In this document: positions 50,283-59,393 of the stretch, piece by piece
Layout of the letters: the number at the start of each line of letters is the position of its first letter
Numbering within the stretch: the first letter of the stretch is position 1
Assembly: GCA_019694515.1 (NCBI GenBank)
Contig: JAIBBU010000002.1
Span: 1 to 64,000 of the forward strand
DNA length: 64,000 nucleotides
DNA from: Oligoflexia bacterium
GTDB taxonomy: Bacteria; Bdellovibrionota_C; UBA2361; JBGSMV01
Direction of reading: 5' to 3'
Translations under genes and position numbers: made by a program
The notes under the pieces: model-generated
Databases searched by the model: none
What the model was told of the DNA's origin: nothing
Seen by the model: the letters and a program-made list of their open reading frames with translations, nothing else

Positions 50283-50924
50283 ATGGCGAAGGATTTGGTA
50301 ATTTTCGGCAGCGGTGGATTTGGCCGGGAGGTTCTCTGGCTCGTGGAAGAAATTAATGACGCTTCCGCCGGAGGTGCGCCTTGGCGGCTGACCGGATTCT
50401 TAGATGACGATCAGAACAAATGGGGCACAGAGATCGACGGCTTGCCGGTGCTGGGCGGGATGGACTGGCTTAAGAACAAGAGGGATCTCGCGCTTGCGAT
50501 CGCAGTTGGAAAACCTAGTGTCCGACGCCAGCTGTATGAACGCGCAGGGGCGGCCGTGGAGTTCCCGGCTCTGATCCATCCCGGGGTGCTTCTCAGTAAG
50601 CGGGTGCGGTTGGGGCCCGGAGTGCTGGTTTGCGCCGGTACAATACTGACTACTAACATTACGGTGGAACGTTTCTCGATTCTTAATCTGACCTGTACGG
50701 TTGGACACGACGCCGTGCTGGGCGAGTTCTGCACGTTGTCGCCGGGAGTGCATATCTCCGGCTGTGTGACGGTTGGGGCCGAAGCTTTTGTCGGTACAGG
50801 CGCGGAAATTTTGGAGGGACGCAAAGTAGGAGCCCGAACGATCATTGGGGCCGGAGCAGTCGTAAACTCCGATATTCCAGAAGGTGTCACGGCGGTTGGT
50901 GTTCCGGCGCGAGTTAGAAGCTAA
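50283..50924 (+). CDS. PglD/NeuD-type sugar O/N-acetyltransferase
   Basis: This 213-aa protein has an N-terminal Rossmann-like nucleotide-sugar domain (LVIFGSGGFGREVLWLVEEI) and a C-terminal left-handed beta-helix with hexapeptide repeats (VRLGPGVLVCAGTILTTN to IIGAGAVVNSDIPEGVTAVGVPARV). The likely catalytic His is in CTVGHDAVLG. PglD acetylates the 4-amino group of UDP-amino sugars; NeuD acetylates nonulosonates. Either substrate could exist in this locus, but the PglF-, PglE- and PglC-like genes make the bacillosamine route the first choice. The gene follows the fusion protein by 41 bases and ends the plus-strand run. Confidence 0.88.
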   Translation: MAKDLVIFGSGGFGREVLWLVEEINDASAGGAPWRLTGFLDDDQNKWGTEIDGLPVLGGMDWLKNKRDLALAIAVGKPSVRRQLYERAGAAVEFPALIHPGVLLSKRVRLGPGVLVCAGTILTTNITVERFSILNLTCTVGHDAVLGEFCTLSPGVHISGCVTVGAEAFVGTGAEILEGRKVGARTIIGAGAVVNSDIPEGVTAVGVPARVRS

Positions 50925-50943
50925 GCGCTGCCGGTCTAAGAGG

Positions 50944-51861
50944 CTAGTTCACCCGAGTTGGTTCGATATGTACCAACACACGTCCGAATCTAATCATCGG
51001 GATGTTGGCGCGCACGGCGTCTTGTACTCGGTGCGCAATCGTATGGCCCGCCGCAACCGATAATGTTTCGTCTACGCGGACGTCCAGCTCGACGTAGTAG
51101 TCGAATCCCATCTTTCGCACATAGCACTTATGCAAATTGACCACCCCCTCGACCTCGCCGGCAACGCAGCGGATCTGGGCTTCCAAATCCAAACTCGGAT
51201 GGGCATCTGATAGTTCATAAATGGCGGATCGCAATACTGATAAGCCATTAAAAGCGATAATGCCGGAGGAAAATAAAGCTGCCCAGTCATCAGCGCCCGA
51301 CCAACGTACATCGGGATGGAGCCGGTTGCCAATAATTGCGACCGCAATTCCCACAAACGCTGCGGCGGAGGTAAGGGCGTCGCTGCGATGATGCCAAGCG
51401 TCGCCTTTCACTGCTAAGCTGCCGGTGCTATCGGCAACGTTAAGAGCGAATCGCGAGAGCAGTCCCTTCGCACAAACCACCCCAACAAGCACCAACAAAG
51501 TCCAGCTTTCTGGAAGTTGGTGCGGTCGAAGGATTTGATAAAAACTCTGATAAGCCACCATCGCGGCTGCAATCAGTAAAAATCCGGCCACTGCGGTCGC
51601 AGCAAGAGGCTCCGCTTTGCCATGACCAAGCGGGTGATTCTCATCTGCAGGGCGCGCAGAGACCTTGAGGCCCCACCAGGTAATCAATGAGGAGAAGATA
51701 TCGGTGGTGGATTCGATTGCGTCTGCAACCAAAGCGAATGAATGTCCAAGCACTCCCGCCACCATCTTGCCTAACGCAAGGGCACAGTTGACCCCAATCC
51801 CGATGGCTGTGGCCTGCATCCCCTGATGCGCGGGGTGGGGGGCCTGCGGCGATTTCGACAT
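50944..51861 (-). CDS. Cation diffusion facilitator family transporter
   Basis: This 305-aa divalent metal/proton antiporter has six membrane segments over about residues 15-205. Metal-site motifs are ALVADAIESTTDIFSS (helix II), the HPLGHGKAEPLA loop and DAWHHRSDALTSAAAF (helix V). A cytoplasmic C-terminal ferredoxin-like domain (HKCYVRKMGFDYYVELDVRVD, ending in MIRFGRVLVHIEP) is present. The family exports zinc, iron, manganese or cobalt; the metal cannot be fixed here. It is convergent with the acetyltransferase gene and divergent from the AAA ATPase, and has no obvious role in the polysaccharide locus. Confidence 0.92.
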   Translation of the reverse strand: MSKSPQAPHPAHQGMQATAIGIGVNCALALGKMVAGVLGHSFALVADAIESTTDIFSSLITWWGLKVSARPADENHPLGHGKAEPLAATAVAGFLLIAAAMVAYQSFYQILRPHQLPESWTLLVLVGVVCAKGLLSRFALNVADSTGSLAVKGDAWHHRSDALTSAAAFVGIAVAIIGNRLHPDVRWSGADDWAALFSSGIIAFNGLSVLRSAIYELSDAHPSLDLEAQIRCVAGEVEGVVNLHKCYVRKMGFDYYVELDVRVDETLSVAAGHTIAHRVQDAVRANIPMIRFGRVLVHIEPTRVN

Positions 51862-51984
51862 AGCTTGAATACTCCATCGTGGCCGAAATTAAGTCACCTG
51901 CTTCGCCAGCTCCTTCATACCTCTATGAGAGGGGAAATATTAGGGCTTGTCCTAAATCCCTTAACTGATTGGTATTATTAGGTT

Positions 51985-53187
51985 ATGTCGGGCGAAACAA
52001 ACGGTTCCTCCGGTTCTGAGAATATCTCTGAGCGCTTAGACTTCTCGCTTGAGGGGCTGGATCAGGGGGCCTCTCTCCTGTCCACAGCGACCCCCGCAGC
52101 CACTAGTGTGGCCGACCCCCAAACGCCAGCCTATATCAACAAACAATATTCAACCGACTATGTCCCGGAAAAGGCTGGATTTGCGCATTTGGGAGAGCCT
52201 CAGGAATTAGTGCGAAAACTAGATCAGGTCGGGTATCAGTGCCTGCCGCATCTGGCTATACAGGTTTCTCTGCTGCTCAATACGCCGACAGCCAAGATTA
52301 GAACGCTGCTGCTTGAAGGTCCTTCAGGCTGCGGTAAGAGCTTCATGGCGAAATCGTTAGCGAAAATTTCAGGGGCCGAGCTGATGTGTCTGAGCTGCTA
52401 TAAGGATATGCCGCTCGATGCATTGATTGAGTCGCAGTCACAGTTCGCGATTGCTTCAGCGATGGCCGGAGAGAAAATTGAAGCTGAAAAGTTGATGAAT
52501 CTTGGAATTCTTTCTCGCGCATTTTTGAAATCGCAGAAGGGACCGGTAATCTTGCTAATCGATGAGCTTGATAAACCTGATTCTGCCATCGATACCTTTT
52601 TCCTTGGCCCAATTCAGGATGCGCGTATTTGGCTGGAATCGCGCGGGCCGATCGACGCCAATCCCGAGAATCTGCTGATCATGTTTACTAAGAATTTCAA
52701 TCGTAAACTTGACGAAGCGCTGCTGCGACGTTGTCACCCAATCCTGATGACCTATCTCGATTCCACTTTGGAGCGGAAGATCCTATCACCGCACTGTGAC
52801 CCGCGGCTCGTCGCTAATCTCGTGGGCGTGGCGGATCGCATGCGCAATAGCGGAGGCTCTTATCAATTCGAGCGGCCGCCGGCCCCCGAGGAGCTTCTCA
52901 CTGCCGGATTGTATGTGTCCAAATTGCTGGAGTGGGGCATTACTGATTTTGCCTACGTCGGAAAGTGCGTTTGGCCAATAATCGCTAAGTCGGAGCATGA
53001 CCGGGCGGTGATGGAGCATATGATGCGTTATCATCCCGACTTCATGGATCCGCTGGTGATGGATTCCAGAAACGCCAAGATCGATGAAATTCACGCGCGC
53101 TTAGGACGCATCGTGCTGCACGAAATAATCGCGGATCCCGACGCTAGCCGCCGCGAAGCGGCTTGGACCGATCTAGATTATAACTAA
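51985..53187 (+). CDS. MoxR/AAA_5-type ATPase
   Basis: This 400-aa AAA+ ATPase shows Walker A LLLEGPSGCGKSFMAKSLA (about 112-130), Walker B VILLIDELDKPDSAIDTFFL, sensor-1 region NLLIMFTKNFNRKLDEALLRRCHP with the arginine finger, and a helical lid. The N-terminal 60 residues are Ser/Thr-rich and likely disordered. The AAA_5 pattern resembles MoxR chaperones, which usually sit beside VWA-domain genes; none is found within the window. It stands alone between the CDF gene and the palindrome-rich gap. Role unknown. Confidence 0.8.
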   Translation: MSGETNGSSGSENISERLDFSLEGLDQGASLLSTATPAATSVADPQTPAYINKQYSTDYVPEKAGFAHLGEPQELVRKLDQVGYQCLPHLAIQVSLLLNTPTAKIRTLLLEGPSGCGKSFMAKSLAKISGAELMCLSCYKDMPLDALIESQSQFAIASAMAGEKIEAEKLMNLGILSRAFLKSQKGPVILLIDELDKPDSAIDTFFLGPIQDARIWLESRGPIDANPENLLIMFTKNFNRKLDEALLRRCHPILMTYLDSTLERKILSPHCDPRLVANLVGVADRMRNSGGSYQFERPPAPEELLTAGLYVSKLLEWGITDFAYVGKCVWPIIAKSEHDRAVMEHMMRYHPDFMDPLVMDSRNAKIDEIHARLGRIVLHEIIADPDASRREAAWTDLDYN

Positions 53188-53563
53188 GGGCAATCCGAAA
53201 AAGCGGCTTAGCCGTCCCAGCCTGGGCTGTCAGCCCCGATCGGGGATCATAAATCGATCCGCGGATTGAGTGAACTGCTTCCGAATCTGAAAGCCGTCAC
53301 AGTAATTTGATCCAGGCTCAGAAAGATGGGATCCGATCCCGAGTGCCGATCGCCGCCGGCCTTTAGCCGGCCGGCCAACGGTCGACAGCCCTCGACCTCC
53401 AAGATGTTCGAATTTGCGCGGGAAAAGCAACTTTCTCGAACTGCAACTCTTTGATATTACAGCCTATACGGCCTCCCCAAAACAGTTAGCTTGGTGTGGG
53501 ACGTTTTTGAACAGCGCTGCATCCTATATTGGTGCAGTCTGCACCGCATTTAGGGTTTTTCTA
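53188..53563. other. Palindrome-rich intergenic region, about 375 bp
   Basis: No gene is supported here; the open frame from 53414 into the regulator gene lacks a plausible start before 53564. The first 190 bases hold several inverted repeats: CCCCGATCGGGG (53234-53245), ATCCGCGGAT (53257-53266), GGGATCCGATCCC (53328-53340) and GCCGGC-5-GCCGGC (53355-53371). They could be transcription-stop elements after the ATPase gene, binding sites near the NtrC-type gene, or a structured RNA. Confidence 0.6.
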
Positions 53564-55000
53564 ATGGTTGAGGGGCGAAAGAGGGTCTTAATCGTCGACG
53601 ACGAAGTCGCAATCCGCGATTCGCTGCGGCTCTTACTTGAGCGTAATTTTGAGGTTAACACTGCAACCGACGGCGAAGCGGCCTTGGGTGTCGTGGAGAG
53701 TTTTAAGCCCGATCTAATCCTGCTTGATCTACTAATGCCAAAACTTGATGGTCTGGAGACCCTAAAGCGTTTGCGTGAACGTGAGGAGGGCACTCCCGTT
53801 ATTATGTTGACCGCCTCCAACACGGTCAAAGACGCTGTGCAGGCGATGAAGATGGGGGCGATTGACTATCTGAGCAAGCCCTTTGATGTCGAGAGTCTGA
53901 CCACCTTGATCATAGAAACGCTGGATCGCGATCCGGCTCCCGCGGCGGAAGAGAAAAACTCCACACGCCAAGGACTGATTACTCCCGAAGCGGATTTCGG
54001 GCCGATGGTTGGGAAAGCTCAGTGTATGCAGGAGCTCTTCCGCAAGATAAAACAGGTAGCCGAACGGGATACGACCGTACTAATTACTGGTGAATCTGGA
54101 ACCGGCAAGGAATTGGTAGCAAAACAGATTCACGCCCTCAGTGCGCGGCGCGATAAACCCTTCATCGCTATTAACTGTGCCGCTATTCCCGAAACATTGA
54201 TCGAGAGCGAACTGTTTGGACATGAGAAGGGGGCCTTCACCAATGCAGTCGATAAGCGCATTGGACACTTTGAGTTGGCTGACGGCGGCACACTCTTCCT
54301 CGATGAAATTGGGGAGCTGAGTCTTAACGTCCAGGTAAAGATGCTGCGTTTTCTCCAGGAGCAGGAGTTCTACCGCGTGGGCCGCTCCAAGCCGGTGAAA
54401 GTCGACGTGCGCGTGATCACGGCTACCAACAAAACGCTTGAAGACCTGATCAAAGAGAAGAAATTCAGACAGGATCTGTTTTACCGCATTAATGTGATCA
54501 ACCTAAAGATTCCGGCGTTGCGCGATCGCTTCGAGGATATCCCGCATATGATCAGCCATTTCTGCACCAAGTTCGCGCCCTTGTATGGCGGACGTAAAAT
54601 TGAATTTACTGAAGCGGCCTTGGATACCTGTGTGGCTTACGACTGGCCCGGCAATGCCCGTGAGCTTGAGAACGTCGTGGAGAGTATTATCGCGCTATGT
54701 CCGAACGATCTGATTCAGGACGAGGATCTCCCCCGAAAATTGAAGGAGCGTAGCGCCACGCCGGAGAACTTCCGCACTCAGGTGTTTGCTTCCAACATGA
54801 AGTTTGAAGAGGCTGAGCGAGTTTTTGAAACCGAAATGATCGTGAAAGCACTGAAGAAGACGAACTTCGTGCAAACCAAAGCTGCGGAGCTTCTCGGGAT
54901 TAGCCGGCGAATTCTCAAGTACAAGATGGACAAATTGGGTATCAGCGAAGACCCGGCAGTTCCGGTGCCGCCCAGCGAAGAACCGCAAAAAGTGCAGTAG
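53564..55000 (+). CDS. NtrC-family sigma-54-dependent response regulator
   Basis: This 478-aa regulator has a receiver domain (residues 5-118, phosphorylated Asp55, Lys105) and a sigma-54 AAA+ domain (Walker A GESGTGKE at 177-184, Walker [13 protein letters not shown]). A Fis-type helix-turn-helix lies at about 435-470 ([22 protein letters not shown]). The sigma-54 contact loop reads GAFTNA (223-228) instead of GAFTGA. Such regulators switch on promoters read by sigma-54 RNA polymerase in response to a sensor kinase; none lies adjacent. ATG 53564 starts at the receiver domain with AGGG upstream. Possible targets include the polysaccharide genes, but no clear -24/-12 site was found. Confidence 0.92.
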   Translation: MVEGRKRVLIVDDEVAIRDSLRLLLERNFEVNTATDGEAALGVVESFKPDLILLDLLMPKLDGLETLKRLREREEGTPVIMLTASNTVKDAVQAMKMGAIDYLSKPFDVESLTTLIIETLDRDPAPAAEEKNSTRQGLITPEADFGPMVGKAQCMQELFRKIKQVAERDTTVLITGESGTGKELVAKQIHALSARRDKPFIAINCAAIPETLIESELFGHEKGAFTNAVDKRIGHFELADGGTLFLDEIGELSLNVQVKMLRFLQEQEFYRVGRSKPVKVDVRVITATNKTLEDLIKEKKFRQDLFYRINVINLKIPALRDRFEDIPHMISHFCTKFAPLYGGRKIEFTEAALDTCVAYDWPGNARELENVVESIIALCPNDLIQDEDLPRKLKERSATPENFRTQVFASNMKFEEAERVFETEMIVKALKKTNFVQTKAAELLGISRRILKYKMDKLGISEDPAVPVPPSEEPQKVQ

Positions 55001-55005
55001 TGCAG

Positions 55006-55302
55006 TTATTTGAAAAGGTCATCCAGCTTCTTGAGCTGGTCCTTTGAGCCTGTTTCGACTGGGCCTCCGGCCGACGCGCGATCAGCAAATTTAAAGTAGT
55101 CACACATGTTGGAGCGGTCCTTTTCTACAATCCGCTCGGCCTGATTTTCGCGACATTGATTGTAAGCGTTCGGGTCAAAATGCCGGCAATTTCTACAAAC
55201 ATGCAGGTCGGACCGGCACCCGGGGCATTCGTCCTTGCGAGCTACGAAAGCGTTGGCGCCCAAGTCCAGCGTTTTGGCGCATTTGAAGCAAAAATAGGGC
55301 AT
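55006..55302 (-). CDS. Small zinc-ribbon protein of unknown function
   Basis: This 98-aa protein has four CxxC-type pairs: FCFKCAK, CPGCRSD, CRNCRHF and later single cysteines in YNQCREN and NMCDYFKF. This is enough for one or two zinc ribbons. The C-terminal third is charged and helical. I do not recognise a named family, though similar short proteins occur in deltaproteobacterial genomes. It is convergent with the regulator gene (five bases apart) and divergent from the YihY gene. A role in nucleic-acid or protein binding is only inferred from the zinc-ribbon layout. Confidence 0.75.
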   Translation of the reverse strand: MPYFCFKCAKTLDLGANAFVARKDECPGCRSDLHVCRNCRHFDPNAYNQCRENQAERIVEKDRSNMCDYFKFADRASAGGPVETGSKDQLKKLDDLFK

Positions 55303-55351
55303 AAATCAGATAGCCTCCTTAGAGCAGATCCTCATCTTACATCAGAGGCGT

Positions 55352-56737
55352 ATGCGCTCAACCGGTAAACGGCGTTTGCGCTTCGCCCTGGGGGTTGAGA
55401 ATAGCCGCCCAAGGCGAAATAATTCGTGGATGGAAAACGTATCGGTGAGCAGCAGCAAAACTCATGTTGTAGAGGAAGTCATTCAAGCTCCCAAGCGCTT
55501 TTCGCAATGGTGCTTTGAGGAGCTACACTGGCTCGGGCGGGTAGTGATCTCCTCAGCTGACCGGTTCTACTGGGACAACGGATTCTCCAAAGCCGCATCG
55601 TTGGCCTACACTACGCTGCTGTCGCTCGTACCGGCTATAGCGCTGGCTTTCGGAATCTTCTCATCCTTCGCTGCCTCCAGTCAGTATGTATCCGACGCAC
55701 GCATAATGATCTTTCAGCAATTCGTGCCCGATCCCGATACGGTGCAGGCGATTGTTACCGCGCTGAATGGATTTAGTGAAAACATGGCGTCCTTAAACGC
55801 ACTGGTGATTCTCTTTTTGGTGCTGACCTCAATTCTGCTCTTAAATTCGATCGAGTACGCCTTGAACGAAGTATGGCAGGTGTATCAGCCCCGTACGATT
55901 GCGCACCGTGTGCAGATTTTTTGCGCAATTATCTTGATCATTCCAGTTTTGGTGATCTCCGGGTTTTATTTTGTGCGTTTGAGAGTGGAGCCGTATTTGC
56001 TTAATCTGCCGGCGGCTGACCTGATTCAAACGATCTACAAATATACCTTTCCCTTTTTGATTGATTTCTCCGCCTTCGCCTCGCTTTATTACTTAGTCCC
56101 CAAAGCTCCGGTGCGATTTAGGTCTGCAGTCTTTGGAGCGTTTTTGGCGGCGTTATTGTTTACCTTCGCAAAAGCGACATTCGCTTACTACATTGAAGAA
56201 ATTTCAAGCTATAGCAAGGTCTATGGGACGGTCGCGGCAATTCCGATCTTCCTTTTCTGGCTGTACTTAGCTTGGTCGATCGTTTTGCTGGGGGTCGAAG
56301 CCTGCTTTCAAGCCCAATATTTGCCGCGTAAAGGGAAGCTTTGGAAGCGCAGCATTATGACGATGGGGGACGGCCAGCTATTGTTGGCAACGCAAGCGCT
56401 GGTCATGATAACCCGTGCATTTAGTGATGGCAGCAAACTACCCAGCGAGCTGGAGATCGCGGAGCGGCTGGGATGCAGCACGGTCCTCTTGAAGCCAGCG
56501 TTGGATGGTTTACTGCAGGCCGGGATCGTGACCCGCGGGGAATCGCGCGATCAACCGATTACCTTGCAGCGTAGCCCAGAGAAGGTTACCCTCGAAGAAA
56601 TTCGCGAGGCTGTGTTCCGCGGGCGGAGCGCGATTCACTTTCCGGCTCAGATGGCGACCCTGTTTAGGGCCTTTGCGGCGGAGAGCAAATCACCTGTGAC
56701 CACCCTCGCTGATATCGTTTCAGAACAAGAGAGGTAG
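55352..56737 (+). CDS. YihY/BrkB-family membrane protein with C-terminal winged-helix-like region
   Basis: This protein of 461 aa (or 435 aa if the ATG at 55430 is used; the first 26 residues are Arg-rich and doubtful) carries six membrane segments over about residues 85-340. The family signatures are DNGFSKAASLAYTTLLSLVPAIALAFGIFSSF and YGTVAAIPIFLFWLYLAWSIVLLGVEA. After residue 350 a soluble part (KLPSELEIAERLGCSTVLLKPALDGLLQAGIV) has a helix-turn-helix look. The biochemical role of YihY proteins is unsettled. It is followed closely by the M16 peptidase pair, suggesting co-transcription. Confidence 0.87.
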   Translation: MRSTGKRRLRFALGVENSRPRRNNSWMENVSVSSSKTHVVEEVIQAPKRFSQWCFEELHWLGRVVISSADRFYWDNGFSKAASLAYTTLLSLVPAIALAFGIFSSFAASSQYVSDARIMIFQQFVPDPDTVQAIVTALNGFSENMASLNALVILFLVLTSILLLNSIEYALNEVWQVYQPRTIAHRVQIFCAIILIIPVLVISGFYFVRLRVEPYLLNLPAADLIQTIYKYTFPFLIDFSAFASLYYLVPKAPVRFRSAVFGAFLAALLFTFAKATFAYYIEEISSYSKVYGTVAAIPIFLFWLYLAWSIVLLGVEACFQAQYLPRKGKLWKRSIMTMGDGQLLLATQALVMITRAFSDGSKLPSELEIAERLGCSTVLLKPALDGLLQAGIVTRGESRDQPITLQRSPEKVTLEEIREAVFRGRSAIHFPAQMATLFRAFAAESKSPVTTLADIVSEQER

Positions 56738-56746
56738 TCCAGCATC

Positions 56747-57973
56747 GTGCCAAGCATTGAAAAACTAGCCAACGGTTTAACCTTGATCGTTGAAGAAATC
56801 CCGCATTCTGAGTCGGCGGCCTATGAGCTCTCGATCCCCGGCGGAATGGTGCTGGATCCTGAGGATCGTATCGGTGCTTGTCTGATTTTGGCCGAACTTA
56901 ACGCGCGCGGAGCAGGAAATCTCGACTCCAAGCAACTTTCGAATGCCTTCGAAGAGGCCGGGATTAGACATGCAGAATCTGCAGACCATGATCGGTTCGC
57001 CTTGCGCGGTTCGCTGCTAGCTGAAAAGCTGCCGCGAGCGCTCGAACTCGTATCGTGGATTGTGCTTCAGCCAGCACACGATCCGGACGAAATCGAGAGC
57101 ATTCAGAATGTGCTGCTGCAGGAATTGGGATCGCTGGTAGATCATCCCGCGCAGCGCGCTTTGGTCGAACTCGGAAAGCGCTATTATCCCGCGCCTTTTG
57201 GACGACCATCGTTGGGAACGGAGGAGGGCATCCGAGCCACCACATTGCAGGATCTTAAGTCTCAGTGGACGCAAAAGTTCAAACCGGAGGGAGCAGTCCT
57301 GTCCGTGGCCGGAAAGGTGACCAGCGCAGAGGTGCGTAAGCTGGCGGAACAATACTTTGGCGAGTGGAGCGGCAAAGGCCCCTGCTTGCCCGAATTTGGC
57401 AAGCTCCCTCCGCATCGTGCCTTTCACGTACCTTTCGATTCCGCGCAGCTCCAGATCGCCTTGGCTTACCCGTCGGCGCGTTTCGGTGACCCAGATTATT
57501 ATGCCGCAAAGGTCACCACGGGGCTGCTCTCCGGCGGGATGTTCGGACGGCTCTTCATTGAGGTGCGTGAAAAGCGCGGGCTCTGTTATAGCGTCTATGC
57601 GCGTCATGGCTCGACTAGGAACTATGGAACTGTAACGGTTTATGCTGGAACTACTGCCGAGCGCGCTCATGAAACTTTTGAGGTTACAGTTAAAGAGCTC
57701 CGCGGCTTGAAGGGCACCGTCACCGAGGAGGAGCTCGATCGGGCCAAGGCCAATCTCTCCGCGGCGTTGGTTATTGGGGAGGAATCGACGGCCTCGCGTG
57801 CTTCCAGCAATGCTTTTGATTGGTGGATTGGAGGTACTGTGCGCACGCTTGACGAGATTCAAGCTGGAATTGACGCCGTGACGGTTGCGAGTGTGGATCG
57901 CTATTTGGAGAGATTCCCAGCCAATTCGTTTATGAGTTTAACCTTGGGCTCGCGAGAGCTTGCTTTGAGTTAG
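56747..57973 (+). CDS. M16 peptidase-like protein without the zinc site
   Basis: This 408-aa protein with the two-domain M16 (pitrilysin/processing peptidase) fold starts at GTG 56747. Where active members have HxxEH, this protein reads LILAE (46-50), so both zinc histidines and the catalytic Glu are missing. The C-terminal substrate motif FIEVREKRGLCYSVYARHG is kept. Pairs of one active and one inactive M16 subunit are known to form heterodimers, and the next gene encodes an active one, so this is probably the non-catalytic partner. The two genes are separated by only two bases. Confidence 0.9.
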   Translation: MPSIEKLANGLTLIVEEIPHSESAAYELSIPGGMVLDPEDRIGACLILAELNARGAGNLDSKQLSNAFEEAGIRHAESADHDRFALRGSLLAEKLPRALELVSWIVLQPAHDPDEIESIQNVLLQELGSLVDHPAQRALVELGKRYYPAPFGRPSLGTEEGIRATTLQDLKSQWTQKFKPEGAVLSVAGKVTSAEVRKLAEQYFGEWSGKGPCLPEFGKLPPHRAFHVPFDSAQLQIALAYPSARFGDPDYYAAKVTTGLLSGGMFGRLFIEVREKRGLCYSVYARHGSTRNYGTVTVYAGTTAERAHETFEVTVKELRGLKGTVTEEELDRAKANLSAALVIGEESTASRASSNAFDWWIGGTVRTLDEIQAGIDAVTVASVDRYLERFPANSFMSLTLGSRELALS

Positions 57974-57975
57974 TT

Positions 57976-59196
57976 ATGTCAGGGATTGAAGTACATCAAA
58001 CTGTGCTGGCCAACGGCTTGCAGCTGCTCGGGGAGGTCAATCGCAACAATAAGAGTGCGGCGCTAGGTTTCTTCGTGAAAACGGGTTCGCGTGACGAAGC
58101 TCAGAAAGAATCCGGCGTTTCGCATTTCCTTGAACATATGATGTTTAAAGGCACGGCCAAGCGCAATGCGCTGGAGTTGACGTTCCAGATGGGCAACATC
58201 GGCGCCCAGTCGAATGCTTTCACCTCGGAGGAGAATACAGTCTATTACGCTTCAATTATTCCGCGGCGTTTTGCGGAGATGCAGGAGATCCTGTGCGACA
58301 TGCTGCGGCCTGCGCTTGACCAGCAAGAATTCGATACCGAGAAGAAGGTTATCCTGGAGGAGATCGCACTATATCAGGACCGGCCGCAGTTCTACATGTT
58401 CGAAAAGGCGCTGGGAGACTTTTTCGGTGCGCATCCTGCGGGAAATTCGGTGCTGGGCAGTGCCGAGTCGATTAGCGCCGTGACACGGGATGAGATGGCA
58501 GACTATTTTAAGCGCCGCTATTCCCCATCCAATATGGTTTTAACCGCCAGCGGCAATTTTGATTGGCAGAGATTTGTTGCAGATGCGGAGAAGTATTGCT
58601 CCAAATGGGAAGATTTTAGAACGGAACGAAAGCTTGCCCGGCGCACTCCGGGAAAGGTGGCGAAGATTTATAAGCGCAAAAATGTGAAGCAGACGCACGT
58701 GCTTATGCTAGCGGATGGCTGCGGCGCGCAGGATGAGGAGCGTTTTGCGATGACGGTGCTCTCCACCATCATCGGAGACTCGTCCGGTTCGAGATTATAT
58801 TGGGAATTGATCGATTCAGGGCTGGCGGATGGCGCCGGTAGCGATAGCGATGAGAAGGACGGTGTGGGCTGCTTCATGGCTTATGCAAGCACGGAGCCAG
58901 AAAAGTTAGACCGAGTAGCTGAGATTTTACGGCGAATAGTTTCGACACCGCTGGAGTTTTCAGAGGGAGATTTAGAGCGTGCACGCACTAAGCTTTGCGC
59001 CCGCATCGTGCTGAGCGGCGAATTGCCGCTGGGGCGCTTAATGGCCCTCGGCAACGAATGGAATTATAACAGACGGATTCATAGTCTGCGCGAAGTCATG
59101 GAGCGTATCAAGTCGGTCAGCCGAACGGATATCGAGAATGCAGTCAAGCGCTATCCCTTAAGAGATTGGTCCGAATTCAGGCTGGTCCCCGAATAG
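57976..59196 (+). CDS. M16 zinc metallopeptidase (catalytic subunit)
   Basis: This 406-aa active M16B-type peptidase has the inverted zinc motif HFLEH at 50-54 (GVSHFLEHMMFKGT) and the distal Glu ligand about residue 128-129 in EKKVILEEIALYQD. FTSEENTVYYASI is also typical. The C-terminal half lacks a clear R/Y substrate motif, which the neighbour protein provides. The two together resemble PqqF-like or mitochondrial processing peptidase-like heterodimers, degrading or trimming peptides. No signal peptide is evident. Confidence 0.92.
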   Translation: MSGIEVHQTVLANGLQLLGEVNRNNKSAALGFFVKTGSRDEAQKESGVSHFLEHMMFKGTAKRNALELTFQMGNIGAQSNAFTSEENTVYYASIIPRRFAEMQEILCDMLRPALDQQEFDTEKKVILEEIALYQDRPQFYMFEKALGDFFGAHPAGNSVLGSAESISAVTRDEMADYFKRRYSPSNMVLTASGNFDWQRFVADAEKYCSKWEDFRTERKLARRTPGKVAKIYKRKNVKQTHVLMLADGCGAQDEERFAMTVLSTIIGDSSGSRLYWELIDSGLADGAGSDSDEKDGVGCFMAYASTEPEKLDRVAEILRRIVSTPLEFSEGDLERARTKLCARIVLSGELPLGRLMALGNEWNYNRRIHSLREVMERIKSVSRTDIENAVKRYPLRDWSEFRLVPE

Positions 59197-59393
59197 GGTC
59201 GGGAGGGCTATACTGGCGCATCGCTCCCAGCTGAGATTTGAACCGATGAAGCGCCGCGCGGGCGCATCAGCTCCTCGATCGAACTGCGGGGCGTCTTGGT
59301 TCGAAACCCTGGGGGCCGCCGATCCCGGAAGCTAATCCCCTCTGGTAGCGAGATCTATGGCTTTCTGTTAAGAATATGCAGGTCTAGCCTTGA

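Noticed and set aside
56747..57973. Pseudogene of an M16 peptidase
   Set aside because: The frame is intact and full length, and inactive M16 partners next to an active one are a known arrangement.
59298..59308. GGTTCGAAACC resembling a tRNA T-loop, in the gap after the M16 peptidase gene
   Set aside because: The flanking bases do not form a proper 5-bp T-stem, and no anticodon or acceptor arms could be folded around it.
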